DNA from: Chrysomallon squamiferum
Lineage: Eukaryota; Mollusca; Gastropoda; Neomphalida; Peltospiridae
Length of the DNA stretch: 64,000 bases
NCBI GenBank assembly: GCA_012295275.1
Contig: CM022673.1
Coordinates: 13,493,288-13,557,287 of the forward strand
Direction of reading: 5' to 3'
Shown piece by piece: positions 14,022 to 26,344 of the stretch (its first letter is position 1; every line of letters starts with the position of its first letter). Under the pieces are notes generated by a model. The model worked only from the letters and a program-made list of their open reading frames with translations, was not told the DNA's origin and searched no databases. The position numbers were made by a program, and so were the translations under genes.

Positions 14022-16162
14022 TGCATTAACATATAATTACAAAAATATCTTTATACCATGCAATAACACACATGCACACACAATCTACCTAATACGTATT
14101 TCACTCAAACACATTTAAAGTATGCACACAATCTACCTATATATCCCAGTGAGTGAATTGTGAAATTTGAATAAACAAATGGATGCTACAGTTCTAGCAT
14201 TTAAGTCTATATGTGTATATGTATTTCACAGTTTATAAACACATATAAACACAATGCCAATTCAGATTCACAGTTATTTATTTTATAGTTTTATATGCAT
14301 AACACACCATACATACACATGCACACATATACACACACAGTTACACACATATACATTCTTTAGATATAAAGTATTCAAATACAATTATTTTTGGTCTGAA
14401 ATTTGATATTTTTATTATAGTTTCGGAGTAACGTTTCAGTGAAAATGACAGTAAAAATTCTCAGATTGATTTAAATTGAAAATGGTTATATTACAAAATG
14501 AAACGAGTGAGTGATACAAAATAATAACAGTGGTTGTGAACAGTTGTCAGCTGAAAGCATCTGTTGTACATACTTGTATTCTTCTGAAGTAGCTTTTGGA
14601 AGAAATGTAAAATAAAAATATACTTACAGTGTTTATACATATATTTATATATATACTTAAAAGAGAGAGCGAGAGAGCAAGAGAGAGCGAGAGAGAGAGA
14701 GAGAGAGAGAGAGACACACACACAGACAAAAAAACAGAAAAAATGAGAATGGATGAATAGAGAGAGAGAGATTAAAGAAGGAGAGAGAGAGAGACACACA
14801 CACACACACACAGACAGACAGAAAAACAGACAAAATGAGAATGGATGAATAGAGAGAGAGAGAGAAAAAAAGAGAGAGATAGGGAGACTATTAGCCTAAC
14901 AATATATATTCATAGTTTCATGTTTTGAATGTAACCTAATAGCAAGAACCTGTTATAGTCTCAGATGAATGACTATTTTCTGTCTTATACATACACACAC
15001 ACACACGCATGCATGCACATATAACTGGCTGAGTATTTATGAAGCCACAGCAAAGCACTTCACTTACCAAAGTGGAAATAAAGAAATCAATGTATGTGTA
15101 TGTAAATATATTTACAGAGATAATAAAATAGTTATTGAAATTAAAAACTGTCACTGCTTTAGTAAGACAAAACACACAGCAAACAACACAGCCAGTAGTT
15201 AACACAGAGACTCAAAGAAATAAAAATAGAAAAAAAATTGGTTATACTGGTTACATTGGTTATATCTGAGTATGTAAATGTTTTGTTAAAAAATTGATCA
15301 GTTTTCTTATATTTTGTTTATGTGTGTTGTTATGTATGTGTGTGTATATATATATATATATATATGTATGCATATGTGTATATTTTTGTATATATATCTT
15401 GATGTGTGTGTATGTATGTATAAGTATATGTATGTATGCATATAATGTATATTTTTATACATTCATATATCTGCATGTGTGTGTCTATATATGTATGTAT
15501 ATGTGTATATTGATGTGTGTGTGAATATATGTGTGTATGTGTTTGTGTTTATGTACGTAAATATATATACTTATTAAAACTAAAACAACATAAGAATTGA
15601 CAGTTTAATTATTGATACAAATTATGTTAATCACCTACAAAAGGACCAGAGGTTAAATATTTTTTTACCTAGGTAACAGGGCATGAAATATCTAATGATT
15701 AAGGTACACAGTCCGTGGAAATAAACATAAAAATAAAGAGAAATCAGATCTAAACTAGATCAAGATGTTCTGTATTGAAAAAGAAAATAGGGTTATGATA
15801 AAGTTCTGACAAATAAATTTGTCCTCTGACTATCTGACACTGTTTATATATATATATATAAATAAATGAAGGCATATTCATCCAGAAAAGTAGAGATAAA
15901 AAAAAATTGTTAAATACATTTGAAGGTTGTAAGTGAAAAAGTAAGAAAAATTATTTTTATACTGTTTATCAAAAAGTGTGGAGATGAAATTATAAATTAT
16001 ATTTAACCCCCCCCAAAAAAACAGATCTTTCCATTGATGACATAGTATAATACAAATACTACTTGGTAATAATAATAATAATAATAATAAAAATAATAAT
16101 AATTATCGCAGTAATAATAGTAATAATTTAATAATAATGATAATAATAGCAGTAGCATTAAC

Positions 16163-16220
<58 letters not shown>

Positions 16221-17917
16221 TGGTGTTAAATTTCATCATTAAGTATGGTTGGATGACAACCCCAAAACACATTTTATAATACAAAAAAACCCACAGCACA
16301 CATGAAAGAAATACATGGTTAGTCACACCATCACCATCACCATCACCATTATAAGTCACATGATTATATTAAATACAGAGAGAAAATATTAATAAGACAG
16401 AAATATGAGTAATAAAAATTTCATTTACCGCCTCATCTACCTGTAAATTGATAATTGTTACATAATTTATAATTAATACCTGTAAATTAATAATTGCTAC
16501 ATAATTTGTAATTAATAACATGTAATACCTGTAAATTAATAATTATTATTTTAATACATTTAACATATTGCTTATGATAAACACTTCTCTTCTTACAAAT
16601 ATTTATAATGATAACGAGAACAACAATAATAGTAATAATAATAATATAAGAACAATAATAATAATAATACATAACAATAATAGTCTTAATAAAATAATAA
16701 TTAATAACAATGACAACAATTATAAAATTATTTAATAATAAATACAATGACATTTAAAAAAGAAATAATTCATTAAATATGTTGTTAACAAAATCAAAAA
16801 ATAATAATAATAAAGGCAGCAAAAAAAAAAAAAAAAAAAAATAACCCATCAAAAACACCAACATCAACAGTAATAAAATATTCTTTAAAATTACAAAATA
16901 AATGCATATAAAATAAGAATTAATAAGTAAGATATTTACCAGCTGTTTAGCAGCCTGAGATCCTTCCACTTTGCTTTGTTTTATATCAAATTTGTCTTGA
17001 TGAAGCTACAATAAAACAATAATAAAAATACAATACAATGTAATAATCAATAATGTTTCTTTATGTATGGGCATGAACGTGTACATACATGTAAAATATG
17101 TAAATGTTTAACACTACTGTCAAGCAGTCATAGTGAACCTTGATCAGAAGGGTAGCAATGTCAAGGCCATGGTTTTCTTAAATTTTTAATGACAAATAAG
17201 ACCTCACCTGGTCAACTAATTTCTGACATCTTTTGAGTTGAGTCTGCAGAAAATCAATTTGCTGATCTACAAAATAAACAAATAAATAAAATAGAAATTC
17301 ACACAAACAGATATATGGATACACACATACACCCCCTCCCACACACCTATATCTCACATCCACACCCATACACATGATTATGGTGATACTGCCACTGACA
17401 AAAACTGGTGTAAATTCAGTTTCTGCTTGGCTTGTACATTTTATGTGCAACTGGATGCTGTTTAAAATAACTGTATTATTACACAAAAACATTAGAGCGT
17501 GAACTTTTTAATCATTTGAACTTTTTTATTTATACATATACACACATGTGTATTAAGTGCTAAATTTGGTTATATTACTACATTCCATTATCTCTTTCAC
17601 ATATAGTGTTTAAGTCTATACTGGAGTTCCCTTTCACTGAACACATTATTGGCAGTTTGCCTTCCCCAGCCCAGACTTCACTGTGGATTGAGTTTTACTT
17701 ACTTAGCTGGCTTACTTCCATTTCCTTGTTGTGAATAGATTCCTCCAGTCGGGAAACATGTCTCTCCATCTCCATCTCATCTTTAGATCCTACTGTCGAA
17801 CTTCCTAACTCTCCCTAAACAGAAAATACACAAAGTTACTGGTATTTACAGCCTAACAATATGTATTATGCAAAACAAACAGCTAATTAATATGTATATT
17901 TGTGTGTGTGTGTGTGT

Positions 17918-17964
<47 letters not shown>

Positions 17965-18240
17965 CACTGATATCAATAATTATATAGTTAAATGAGTTTA
18001 TACAAAAAAAAAAAGCTAGTTAATACATAAATATATAAATCATGGACATATGTAATTATATTGTTAAATATATATCATGCAAAACAAACAACTAATTAAT
18101 ACATAAATATACATTAAAATTTACAGATGAATATAATTATGTAGTTACAAACATATATATATATTTGTGTGCACTTATAATTACATGTATTAAAGAATAC
18201 ACATATGGTTAGATATAAGCACACATTCTCTTACAATTAC

Positions 18241-18276
<36 letters not shown>

Positions 18277-19781
18277 CAATGTATTCAGTAAAATCAGAAA
18301 TGAAAAATATATTAAATTTCCAAAATTTATATAACATAAATATAAAATAAATATATTAATATTAACCTGCTTTCATTAAGTTTCATAACAATTAAATTTA
18401 TTTCCTTATAAAGTAATTTCATATTATAACATCTCCTCACTCTAAAGTCTGGTGGATATAAGTATTTTTATGTATTATTATTATTTTTTAAATTTAAATT
18501 TCAGTGTGATAAAAATTGAGATTCATAAGAATGAAGTAGAAATATATTGTCTGTGAATGTTGTAACATACAACATTTAATTTTGATAAATGATAAGTAAT
18601 ATAATCATCAAGCATGCTGTCATTTTGTTACATTATTAAATAAAACCACAAACTCCATGACTGATTAGAGAATCTGAATGTAAACACTAGGAGGAAGCAT
18701 GTATAGATTTTTTACTGCTTTTTATAACTTTTTGCCAGTCTTTTGAAACATGCATTTAGAAATACAATAAATAATAATAACAGTATTAATTCAAGAAGTC
18801 GTATTGAAAGCTATTCAGAAAGTTAGTCAGATAACACACACACAGACACAAGTTATTTATGCTTTTCAATTGTATTAATGACAAAAACAACACTTATAAA
18901 CCCAAACACATATATTCAGTGTATGCAAAAAACTGCAGAAACAAAAGCAGTGCAAAATAATATAATTTTAAAAGTTAATTTTTGCTGAAATAGAAAGCAT
19001 ATACCTGTACTTATATGTAATATTATATGTAGAAACCAAACACATAGGCTCACATACATAAAGAATGCAACATCTGTCCACATACATGAAATATATTATT
19101 ATACATACAGAAATTCAGACATGTGCAGTGCAAAAATAAATGAAATTCAGAGTGTCAGAAAACAAAAGAAAATGAATATTAGTACAATAAATTAATTTCT
19201 AAAACTCATTCTAAACATAAAATTGAAATTTTGTACAATCATGGCATGAGATTTAGATTTTATTACTAAAGCTGCTTGTCAGATTATTTATAAATATATT
19301 TAACAAAGTATATACATCAATTATTACAAAACTGTACATAAATGTTTTTTGAAAAATTTCATATTTATTTTTAAAAGCTTTTGGAAATATTCAAGTACTT
19401 TAGGGCATTGAAAACGTTAGTTCAGACAGAATGTTCTGAGAAGTTTGATAATTTGTTAATACAATAGACTTGAGAAATGTTTGTTGGAAGGAGTTAGGAG
19501 AGAAGTTAGGAGCTCGTAACACGGCACTCAGGATTTACCACATGATCTGAACTGGAATGACTGGTTCCTGATTGAACACTTACAGCATCATCACGTGTCT
19601 TGTCTGTGATGCTACTACGATCAGCCAACTGACTCTAAAATTGTCACATCACCTTTTAACATATTTCTAGAACATGTAACAATTTTACACTCCTATCACT
19701 ATACATATATTCTTACATACAGGGCACATATTTCACAACAAGAAAACACACACATAGACATGCACTCAGGCATGCATGCAT

Positions 19782-19823
<42 letters not shown>

Positions 19824-20207
19824 TCATCCTGACGTTCTCTTCATCTCTCTTTCCCTCTCTACCTACTTGCTTTTGAACACACACACATCAGAAATATATA
19901 TTAAAAGAAAAAGAAAACAAAAAACAAGATGGCTACCTCAGCTTCTTTTATTCGATACTGATTCAGTTGGGTCTGTAGCATTTTGATGACTGATTCATTT
20001 CTAATCAGTGTTGTCTGCAACTCTTGAAACCTCTCTTCATTTTTACTTGAGTATCCTGCAAGTTTTTCTCTCTCCTCTTCCAGTCGTGCCTGTAGGTTTT
20101 TCTGAAAAACAGAAAAATAAACACATTATTTACATCATTATTACAACACGAAAAAGTAATCCTATTCAAAAATTACACACACACACACTTTCAGTGAACC
20201 AGAATTG

Positions 20208-20263
<56 letters not shown>

Positions 20264-23091
20264 TACCACACATATTGTACACCAAACAATTAAATACAAA
20301 CCATACAAACATACACTGTACCTGCACATATCACACAAACATACATCACAAACACAAACACACACTTGTAAATATATATAACACATATAAATTATATGTC
20401 ACAATCACAAATATACCATACAGACATATACCACACATAAAAATATACACCAACACACACACACAACATATATCACATACACACACACACACTTTGGTTT
20501 TTAATATCTAGTCCACATTTTGCAATACTGTACAAATATAAAACACATAAACATATTAACTTACAAGTTAAGTGAAGAAAAACATTCTTATTGTGTTTGT
20601 TAAAAACTTACATCAAACAAATAGGATATCCTGGCTATTGCATCAGAAAGCTGCTGTTTGAAAGCATGTCTCAGTTTAATAATCCTCTGAAAATAATCAT
20701 CATTAATCATTTCATTATCATCATCATTAATACTTTCATTTTTATTGATAATCATTTCATTATTGCCATTAATTATTAATATAAAATCTCAAAACTATCA
20801 TAACTAATTATTTCATGACACTAGTAATCTGAAAATATCATTATAATAATCTGAAGTTAAAAAAATTAATTACTCATTAATTATTTCACTGCAATTAATC
20901 TTAGATTTGAAAATATCATCTATCATTATGATAATTATAAAGATATAATTATTTCATTATAGCAATTTAATTTTTTTTAAATAAATAAAAGAAAAGAAAT
21001 ATTATCATTAATAATTTGATTTCTGGTACCAGAAATTTGAAAATATCATTTATCATTTCATTACAAATTACAATTTTGAAAATATCATTTATCATTTCAT
21101 TACATATCTCAAATCTGAAAATATTATTAATCATTAAGTCTGAAGTTTGGAAATATCATCTGTAATCATCTTATGACTTCAAATGGAAACAGCGTCATTT
21201 TTGCTCTCAACATTGTAGAATACAATCCATGATGATAATTATTATTTCAAAACAAATCAACATAAGAATGTGAAAAGAAAATGTCTTACCTTTTCATGCA
21301 GTTTTTCTAAGTCTGTTACTCTTTCATTAATTCGACAGTAACTGTAACAATATATAAATTATTACAACTGAATAACATTAGTACCAAATATTCTCTCCAG
21401 CAGTAGTAACAATTATACAGTAAATACCATTAATACAGATATAAGTGTTTACTGAAAATATATTTACTAATACTATATATATATATATATATATATTGTT
21501 TAAAATAGTATTAATCATATAGTGCTCAGCTATTAACAGCTGGGAACAATTTCTTATTAACTTGACTGATTAAGATGAACTCTCAAACTAAAGATTGTAG
21601 TTCAAATCCTGATGCTGGAAGGTTGAGTGACTATATAAATAATCATTTAATATGTAAATTGGCACAATTTTTGTTTTCTTTTATCTAATATCTATATATA
21701 TATATACTGGTTATAATATTATAGATTATTACTGAAAAAAAATTCAATAATTAAAAAAGCATTCATTAAAAACAAACAAAAAAAAGCTTCTGACACATAT
21801 CCATCAATCTCTTTCATTTTACATTTATCAGTCTGAAATCACTGGGTTCTGAATTTTATTATATTGAACCTGAATTAAATTTTAAAAAATAAAAAAAAAA
21901 AAAACCCCTCACAGCTCTAGGGATTTCCGCTGAAGATTTCCTTCATAATCAGCTTGCATCACATGTTTGTTCAAGTTTAAATCTCTTCTAATAGTTGAAA
22001 CATCCTATTAATAAAAAATAAAAATAAAAATAAAAATAATAAAATAAAAAATAAAAAAATATAAATAAATAAAAGAAAAAAGAAAAGAAATAAGAAATAA
22101 ATAAATAAAGAAAGAAAAGATTAATAATGATGGTGATAATTACAGTATGTATATATGTATATATATATGTGTGTGTGTGCACATACATATTAATAAAGAA
22201 AAACAAGTCAGTAAATTAATAACGAAATTTATAACAATTATAACAATAACAACAACAACAACAACAACAACCCTGTGGTGATAAAACATATATAAATGCT
22301 AATAAAATATTTCAGAAATTACTTGTATTAGAACTTGTATGACTTCTGTCATTTCTTTGAGATCCACAATTTCTGTAGCATTTGTCTGGGATCCCCTGTC
22401 CAGTGTGAAGAAACCAATCTTCTGATTATCAGCCAGCATAGGCCTGTTAGAAAGAAACTTAACAAATAACTAATTAAAACAAACAATAAAAAAATAAATT
22501 ATTATCCTATAATTCATACAATTATTTTAATATATGTATTTTTTTTTTGTCCTTCTTTTTCTCTTTTATAATAAACTGTAATTAATAATATACAATTTTA
22601 TCAATTTCAGAATGCAGAATATCCAAACTCACCTAGAATAATTTGTTCCAATAGTTTTATACAACAAAAAGTTTGATTCACTATATTCTTTAATACCAGA
22701 AAGCTGCATTTTGAATTTTAGTCTGAATTTGCCTAGGCTAAATTACACTTAACACTGTTCTCTAACTTTTAATATTTGATACCGATTTAGGTTGCTGGTG
22801 TAAACTACGTCATCCGTAAGGAATTAGTGACGTCATAAATGCATGTACAAACGACGGGCACCTTTATTACTAGCTATTATTTTATTAAGTATTATTATTG
22901 GTCACTATCGAGGTTTTTAATTAATTAAAAATGGTCAAAACTTTATAAAAGTAACTTAAACTTTACCTGAATAAATCGATATCGGTTTCATTATTTCCAT
23001 AGATCTGAAGAACACGATCTTGAAGTTCTTCTTCGGCGATTTTGTAATCATTTTGAGGATGAATTGGTTGAGGCACAACCTCGACCGACAT
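8155..23091 (-). CDS. C10orf67: C10orf67 orthologue, coiled-coil protein of unknown function (20 exons)
   Basis: Exons in gene order: 23091-22967, 22443-22323, 22004-21913, 21341-21290, 20686-20612, 20101-19937, 19634-19584, 17814-17703, 17266-17208, 17005-16940, 16440-16429, 13517-13452, 12754-11898, 11313-11186, 11015-10950, 10602-10515, 9915-9856, 9406-9277, 8844-8772, 8239-8155. All have AG/GT borders and matching phases. With one frame repair in the large exon they give 827 aa. Two blocks match my recollection of human C10orf67: an N-terminal stretch (LADNQKIGFFTLDRGSQT, then a coiled coil with KQQLSDAIARI) and a C-terminal block (ERINRTWEKKFAVLQ ... LFALKDESYLRQTL). The middle is coiled coil plus a charged 13-residue repeat (KDSxGDRExxxER type) encoded at about 12280-12560, absent from what I recall of the human protein. 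The start is the first ATG after the promoter. A single-base frameshift lies at 12436-12439. The molecular role is unknown. It shares a promoter with DNAJC28. Confidence 0.8.
11452..11805 (-). repeat. Four tandem 44-nt exon-like units copied from the 3' end of the large exon
   Basis: Units at 11762-11805, 11662-11705, 11536-11579 and 11452-11495 each resemble the last 44 nt of the large exon (11898-11941). On the - strand most sit after a T-rich tract and an AG. Three end in GAAG|GTAAGA-type donors; the last has GC in place of GT. In the ancestral frame all four stay open (LKGQIIHLKELLEK, LKGETIRVKELLEK, LKQEIIRVAKLFEK, TEQIKHLKELLEK). Entered from the phase-0 donor of the large exon they would be out of frame, and all but 11536-11579 hit a stop at the second codon. 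Confidence 0.75.
11898..12754 (-). other. Large exon of the C10orf67-like gene with a 1-nt frameshift
   Basis: This 857-nt exon begins in phase 0 after a TTTTTTACAG-type acceptor and ends AAG|GTGAGA. One reading frame is used upstream of the T4 run at 12436-12439 and another downstream. The 13-residue KDSxGDRExxxER repeat and the terminal KQQIIHLKELLEK coiled coil continue in the second frame. One extra base in the run makes 858 nt, exactly 286 codons, and restores phase with both neighbours. As written, the first frame would stop at 12227-12229. Confidence 0.85.
13588..13717. repeat. Palindrome: 22-bp inverted arms around (TC)n(TA)n(GA)n
   Basis: The left arm 13588-13609 and the right arm 13696-13717 are reverse complements with one mismatch (core TATTTTGCTAT). 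The interior is TC repeats, a TA run and a long GA run, which extends the pairing. The whole forms a hairpin of about 130 bp in the intron between the 66-nt and 857-nt exons of the C10orf67-like gene. It could be a tiny transposon remnant or a microsatellite that expanded by fold-back. Confidence 0.8.
14660..14880. repeat. GA-rich microsatellite block
   Basis: Interrupted GA repeats lie with short CA runs. A segment of about 60 bp (GACACACACACA ... GAATGGATGAATAG then GA) occurs twice, near 14712-14770 and 14791-14850, showing a local tandem duplication inside the microsatellite. Confidence 0.8.
16158..16217. repeat. (TAA)n microsatellite
   Basis: About twenty nearly perfect AAT/TAA triplets in an intron of the C10orf67-like gene. 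Shorter degenerate runs precede it from 16065. Confidence 0.95.
16429..16440 (-). other. 12-nt microexon of the C10orf67-like gene
   Basis: On the - strand the sequence reads TTTACAG|GTAGATGAGGCG|GTAAATG: consensus acceptor, four codons (VDEA) and a good donor. It is phase 0 on both sides, so the protein stays in frame with or without it. Its acceptor neighbourhood is part of a short tandem repeat (16441-16545). Transcript evidence would be needed to prove inclusion. Confidence 0.45.
16438..16545 (-). repeat. Short tandem repeat containing the microexon acceptor
   Basis: CTGTAAATTRATAATT occurs at 16441, 16480 and 16529 (spacing 39 and 49 bp). On the gene strand each copy ends in AATTTACAG, so three equivalent acceptors precede the 12-nt microexon. 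Confidence 0.8.
17897..17959. repeat. (TG)n microsatellite
   Basis: About thirty TG dinucleotides with one TA interruption, in an intron of the C10orf67-like gene. An A-run of 33 bases follows at about 18242-18274. Confidence 0.95.
19783..20263. repeat. Two (CA)n microsatellites flanking a C10orf67-like exon
   Basis: CA runs at about 19783-19821 and 20208-20258 lie in the introns on either side of the 165-nt exon (19937-20101). Confidence 0.9.
21565..21635 (+). mobile_element. tRNA-derived SINE-like fragment
   Basis: A TTAAG...CTCTCAAACTAAAGATTGTAG segment is followed by TTCAAATCC, which resembles a pol III B box, at about the spacing found in tRNA-derived SINE heads. Similar layouts occur at 36049-36095 and, inverted, at 56895-56965. 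No tRNA fold or clear target duplication is visible, so this is a diverged fragment at best. Confidence 0.3.
22807..22835. promoter_or_regulatory. Candidate CRE sites in intron 1 of the C10orf67-like gene
   Basis: A perfect palindromic TGACGTCA lies at 22828-22835, with a TACGTCA half-type site about 20 bp away near 22807. They are about 260 bp downstream of the start codon. TGACGTCA is the classical CREB/ATF/CREM site; use here is inference. Confidence 0.4.
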
Positions 23092-23506
23092 TTTTGTTTT
23101 GACAATTACTAAGGAACAGAAGCGAGTTGCTGACTTCCTCTTTCATTAAGGGCAATAACTCGCACGGGGGAGCCGTTTGTCCTAAATTTGGAGAAAGAAA
23201 AACAAATATTTTTAAAGGGAGAAAGATGTAGAAAGTTACTGTTTTCTATTCATGACCATTTTAATAAATAACGTAAGTTATGCAGAATGAAATCTGAATA
23301 ACCACATCATTATTTTCATTTAAAACAATCAATGACATGCGATTTATGAAATAACATTGTATAAATCACATTCGTGACATTGGCTGTCAGAATAAATCCA
23401 CTGACATTTGAAAAGAAAACATTGTTGTAGAAGAATCCCAGATAATAGTAATTATGTTGAAAGTAATTGTCATGTGTCAGTTTATGGTGTCGTTTTCACA
23501 CATACA

Positions 23507-23580
<74 letters not shown>

Positions 23581-23743
23581 GCACAAAAAAAGTATTAGAA
23601 ATATGTTAAAAACGACGTGGCAGTTTTAGAGTGAGATGGCTTCACTTTCGGTGATGTTACTTATTTCAGTGTTAAAATTTTACCACTTTTGATCTTCTTT
23701 CTTATTTATTCACTTTAATTTGATCACATTATTTTTATTTCAG
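23092..23743. promoter_or_regulatory. Divergent promoter region and DNAJC28 5' UTR intron
   Basis: The C10orf67-like ATG is at 23091 (-). The DNAJC28 coding exon has a consensus acceptor (TTATTTCAG) ending at 23743, so a non-coding first exon must lie upstream. A strong GTAAGT donor at 23273 makes 23273-23743 a likely 5' UTR intron. That leaves about 180 bp for both promoters. No TATA box is obvious. A (TC)n(AC)n microsatellite lies at about 23512-23576. Confidence 0.5.
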
Positions 23744-23752
23744 TGAACCACA

Positions 23753-26344
23753 ATGTGCTTTCGAGTAAAGAAGAACTACCTTCTCATTCAGAGTTCTTTC
23801 TTAATATCGAACTCTTTTGCAAACACGTTTTCCCTTTCCCCAGTTCTTCACAAAATACACATTTCTGCTGCCACTGCTTTTCCAAGTATTCAGGAGAAAG
23901 CAAAACTGAAGGAAAGTTATTCAGTTCTTGGTGTGAAGGAAGATGCCAGTGTGACAGAGCTGAAAGAAGTTTACATCACACTGGCCAAACAGTATCATCC
24001 AGACAGTGGTTCCGGAGTGGCTGATGCCACAAAATTTGGTCAAGTTAAAGAAGCCTATAAAGTTATCATGGTAAATCTTATGCTGTTATCTTGGTAAATT
24101 TATAAAATGGACTTGATAAATCTGATACAGATTTCTTGGTAAATTTATAATATTATCTTTTAAATCTTATATGGTTATCTTGGTATATCTTATACAGTTA
24201 CATTGATAAATTGATACAACTTTTAATTTAAAACAGATTACTATTAATTTTGAGTCATATATCAATTTGTATTAGTATTACTGTTAATTTTAAGTTTTAG
24301 TAGTATTACTGTTAGTATTACTTTTGAGTATTATTAAAGTTAATTTTAATCTAGAATTAGTATTACTATGAATTTTGAGCAAGATTACTGTTAATTTTAA
24401 TTTTTAATACTATTAATATTAATTTTAATTCTGAGTAGTATTTATATTAATTATAAGGAGTATTAATATTAAATTTCAGTACTATTAATATTAATATTAA
24501 TTTTGAGTGGTGAAATTTGTTTAGGATCATCACAAAAGTACGGATCTTGCTGAAGTGGATAATGAAATAGAACGCATGATTTTTGACATCAAACACACAG
24601 CTCCTCAACATCGTCAGTACCTGAGTTTTGAGGTAAAATTTTTCTTTATGTTAGAGGAATAAATAAATACAAGTGCATAATACCATAACATGATAAAATG
24701 TTCATAATACTGTTAATAGCTGATTGAAAAAATATTTAAGAAAATATTAATGTATTTTGATATTAATAATTGTTAACATCGTGTAATATATAATAATAAT
24801 CTAACTGAGGTATTCACTTCTTTTTTTTAATAATTTTTAATTTCTTTTTTTCACACAATCATTTCAAAAACTATTTGTTTTTATGGTGTCGGCTTTATAC
24901 CATGTTATCAGACAATATTTTATTATTATTATTTTTTTTTTTTTTGACAATCATTTTTTCTTTATTTTATGTTTCTTCAGCCAATCATTATTTCAGAAAC
25001 TCTTTGTTTTTGTTTCAGGGTGTTGGTTTTGGGACTCAGAGTCAGAGACAGAAACAGTACCAGCAGTTCAAAGTGTCACGAGCTGCAGACAATGTCTTGG
25101 AGCACAGGATGAGAAAACTGGCAGACAGCACGGAAGACGCCATGTTGGTAAAAGACAAACAGGCAACCAAAAGAACTAAGATAAGGTTTGTACAAGACGG
25201 GTAGATGAACTAAGAGAAAAATTAACACTAGTTAATGAATAGTTGGATGGGTGGATGAAAAAAAGAATGGATGTTTTTCTGGATGTGTGGATGGATGAAT
25301 AAACAATTGATATGAAAAGATCGATAAGATTACCAAAAATATTAAAAATAAGGTTAAACAGACAGACTGAACAGGATTACTGAAAGTTATAAAGATTTCT
25401 AAAGTAGTTTAAATAGTTATTTATGTTTTTTGTGTGTAAATACAAACTGTCAGGTTGAAATTATTTTAAAGCAATGCTATTGAACGCATTGTGGAGGATC
25501 TCATACAAGATGCTATGAATAAAGGACATTTTGAAAACTTGCCTGGTGCTGGCAAACCACTCAATAATTATGATCGCAACCCTTATGTTGATGCAACAAC
25601 CCACAATCTCAACAAGATTCTTATCAACAATGGCTTTGCCCCAGAGTGGATCAGACTTCAAGGAGAAATAAGGTAAGTTTTGTAAACAGATGTTTTAAAG
25701 ATGGATGTTAAACAATGGTAAATATAAAAAACTGATGACCATTAATAATATAAAACATAAGTTATACATCCAGAGAAGTAATAAGAAAAATGTCTGCTTT
25801 GAATTTATCCACTTTTTAAAATTTTTTTAACAAAATACTTTAGGTTAACCAGCCTGAACAAAAATATCCAGTTTTGAAAGTGTAAAATAGATTTATTTTA
25901 TTTATTAACTTTATATAATGAAAGCTGAATGCACAAACTTGTTTCTTTTTACAAATTATTTCTAGAAGAGAAACAAAGAGAGCCAAAGAGAAGCTGGCAG
26001 TACTAAAAATGAAGTTGGGAAATCCTCCATTCAATACTGCAGACAGCACAAAGTGGAAATCTGGAGTAAAGTCATTCCAGGCAACAATTATAGCAGTGAA
26101 TGAAAAAATTGACAAGTACAATCTCATTGTGCCTTTCCTTGATAAACAGATGGTTTTCTACAACCCAGACAAACTGATGAGGAATGTTTGTGATAATTAT
26201 GAAAAATATTTACCAAAAGACCCTGAGTCATCATACACGTCATATTATGGCTATACTCCAAGTGAGATGAACTATGTGGGATCCGGTGATAAAATTCACT
26301 GGAGGGATGTTTGGAATAATATAAAAGAAGTATTTCGGAAATAA
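23753..26344 (+). CDS. DNAJC28: DNAJC28: J-domain protein with DUF1992 domain (5 coding exons)
   Basis: Coding exons 23753-24070, 24525-24632, 25019-25185, 25472-25672 and 25966-26344 join in phase to 390 aa, close to the human length (about 388). The J domain covers about residues 54-106 with the HPD motif at 82-84, so it should be able to stimulate an Hsp70. The DUF1992 domain starts near residue 198 (AIERIVEDLIQDAMNKG, then NLPGAGKPL) and the C-terminal region (KLGNPPF, FNLIVP-like) also matches the family. The first 47 residues have basic and hydrophobic residues and no acidic ones, which suggests a mitochondrial presequence. The family is poorly understood, with proposed organelle or Golgi roles. 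The start is the first ATG in the exon. It is head-to-head with the C10orf67-like gene and tail-to-tail with WDR75. Confidence 0.96.

Noticed and set aside
23743-24024. Alternative frame starting just before the DNAJC28 start
   Set aside because: It overlaps the first DNAJC28 coding exon out of frame; the J-domain frame is the conserved one.
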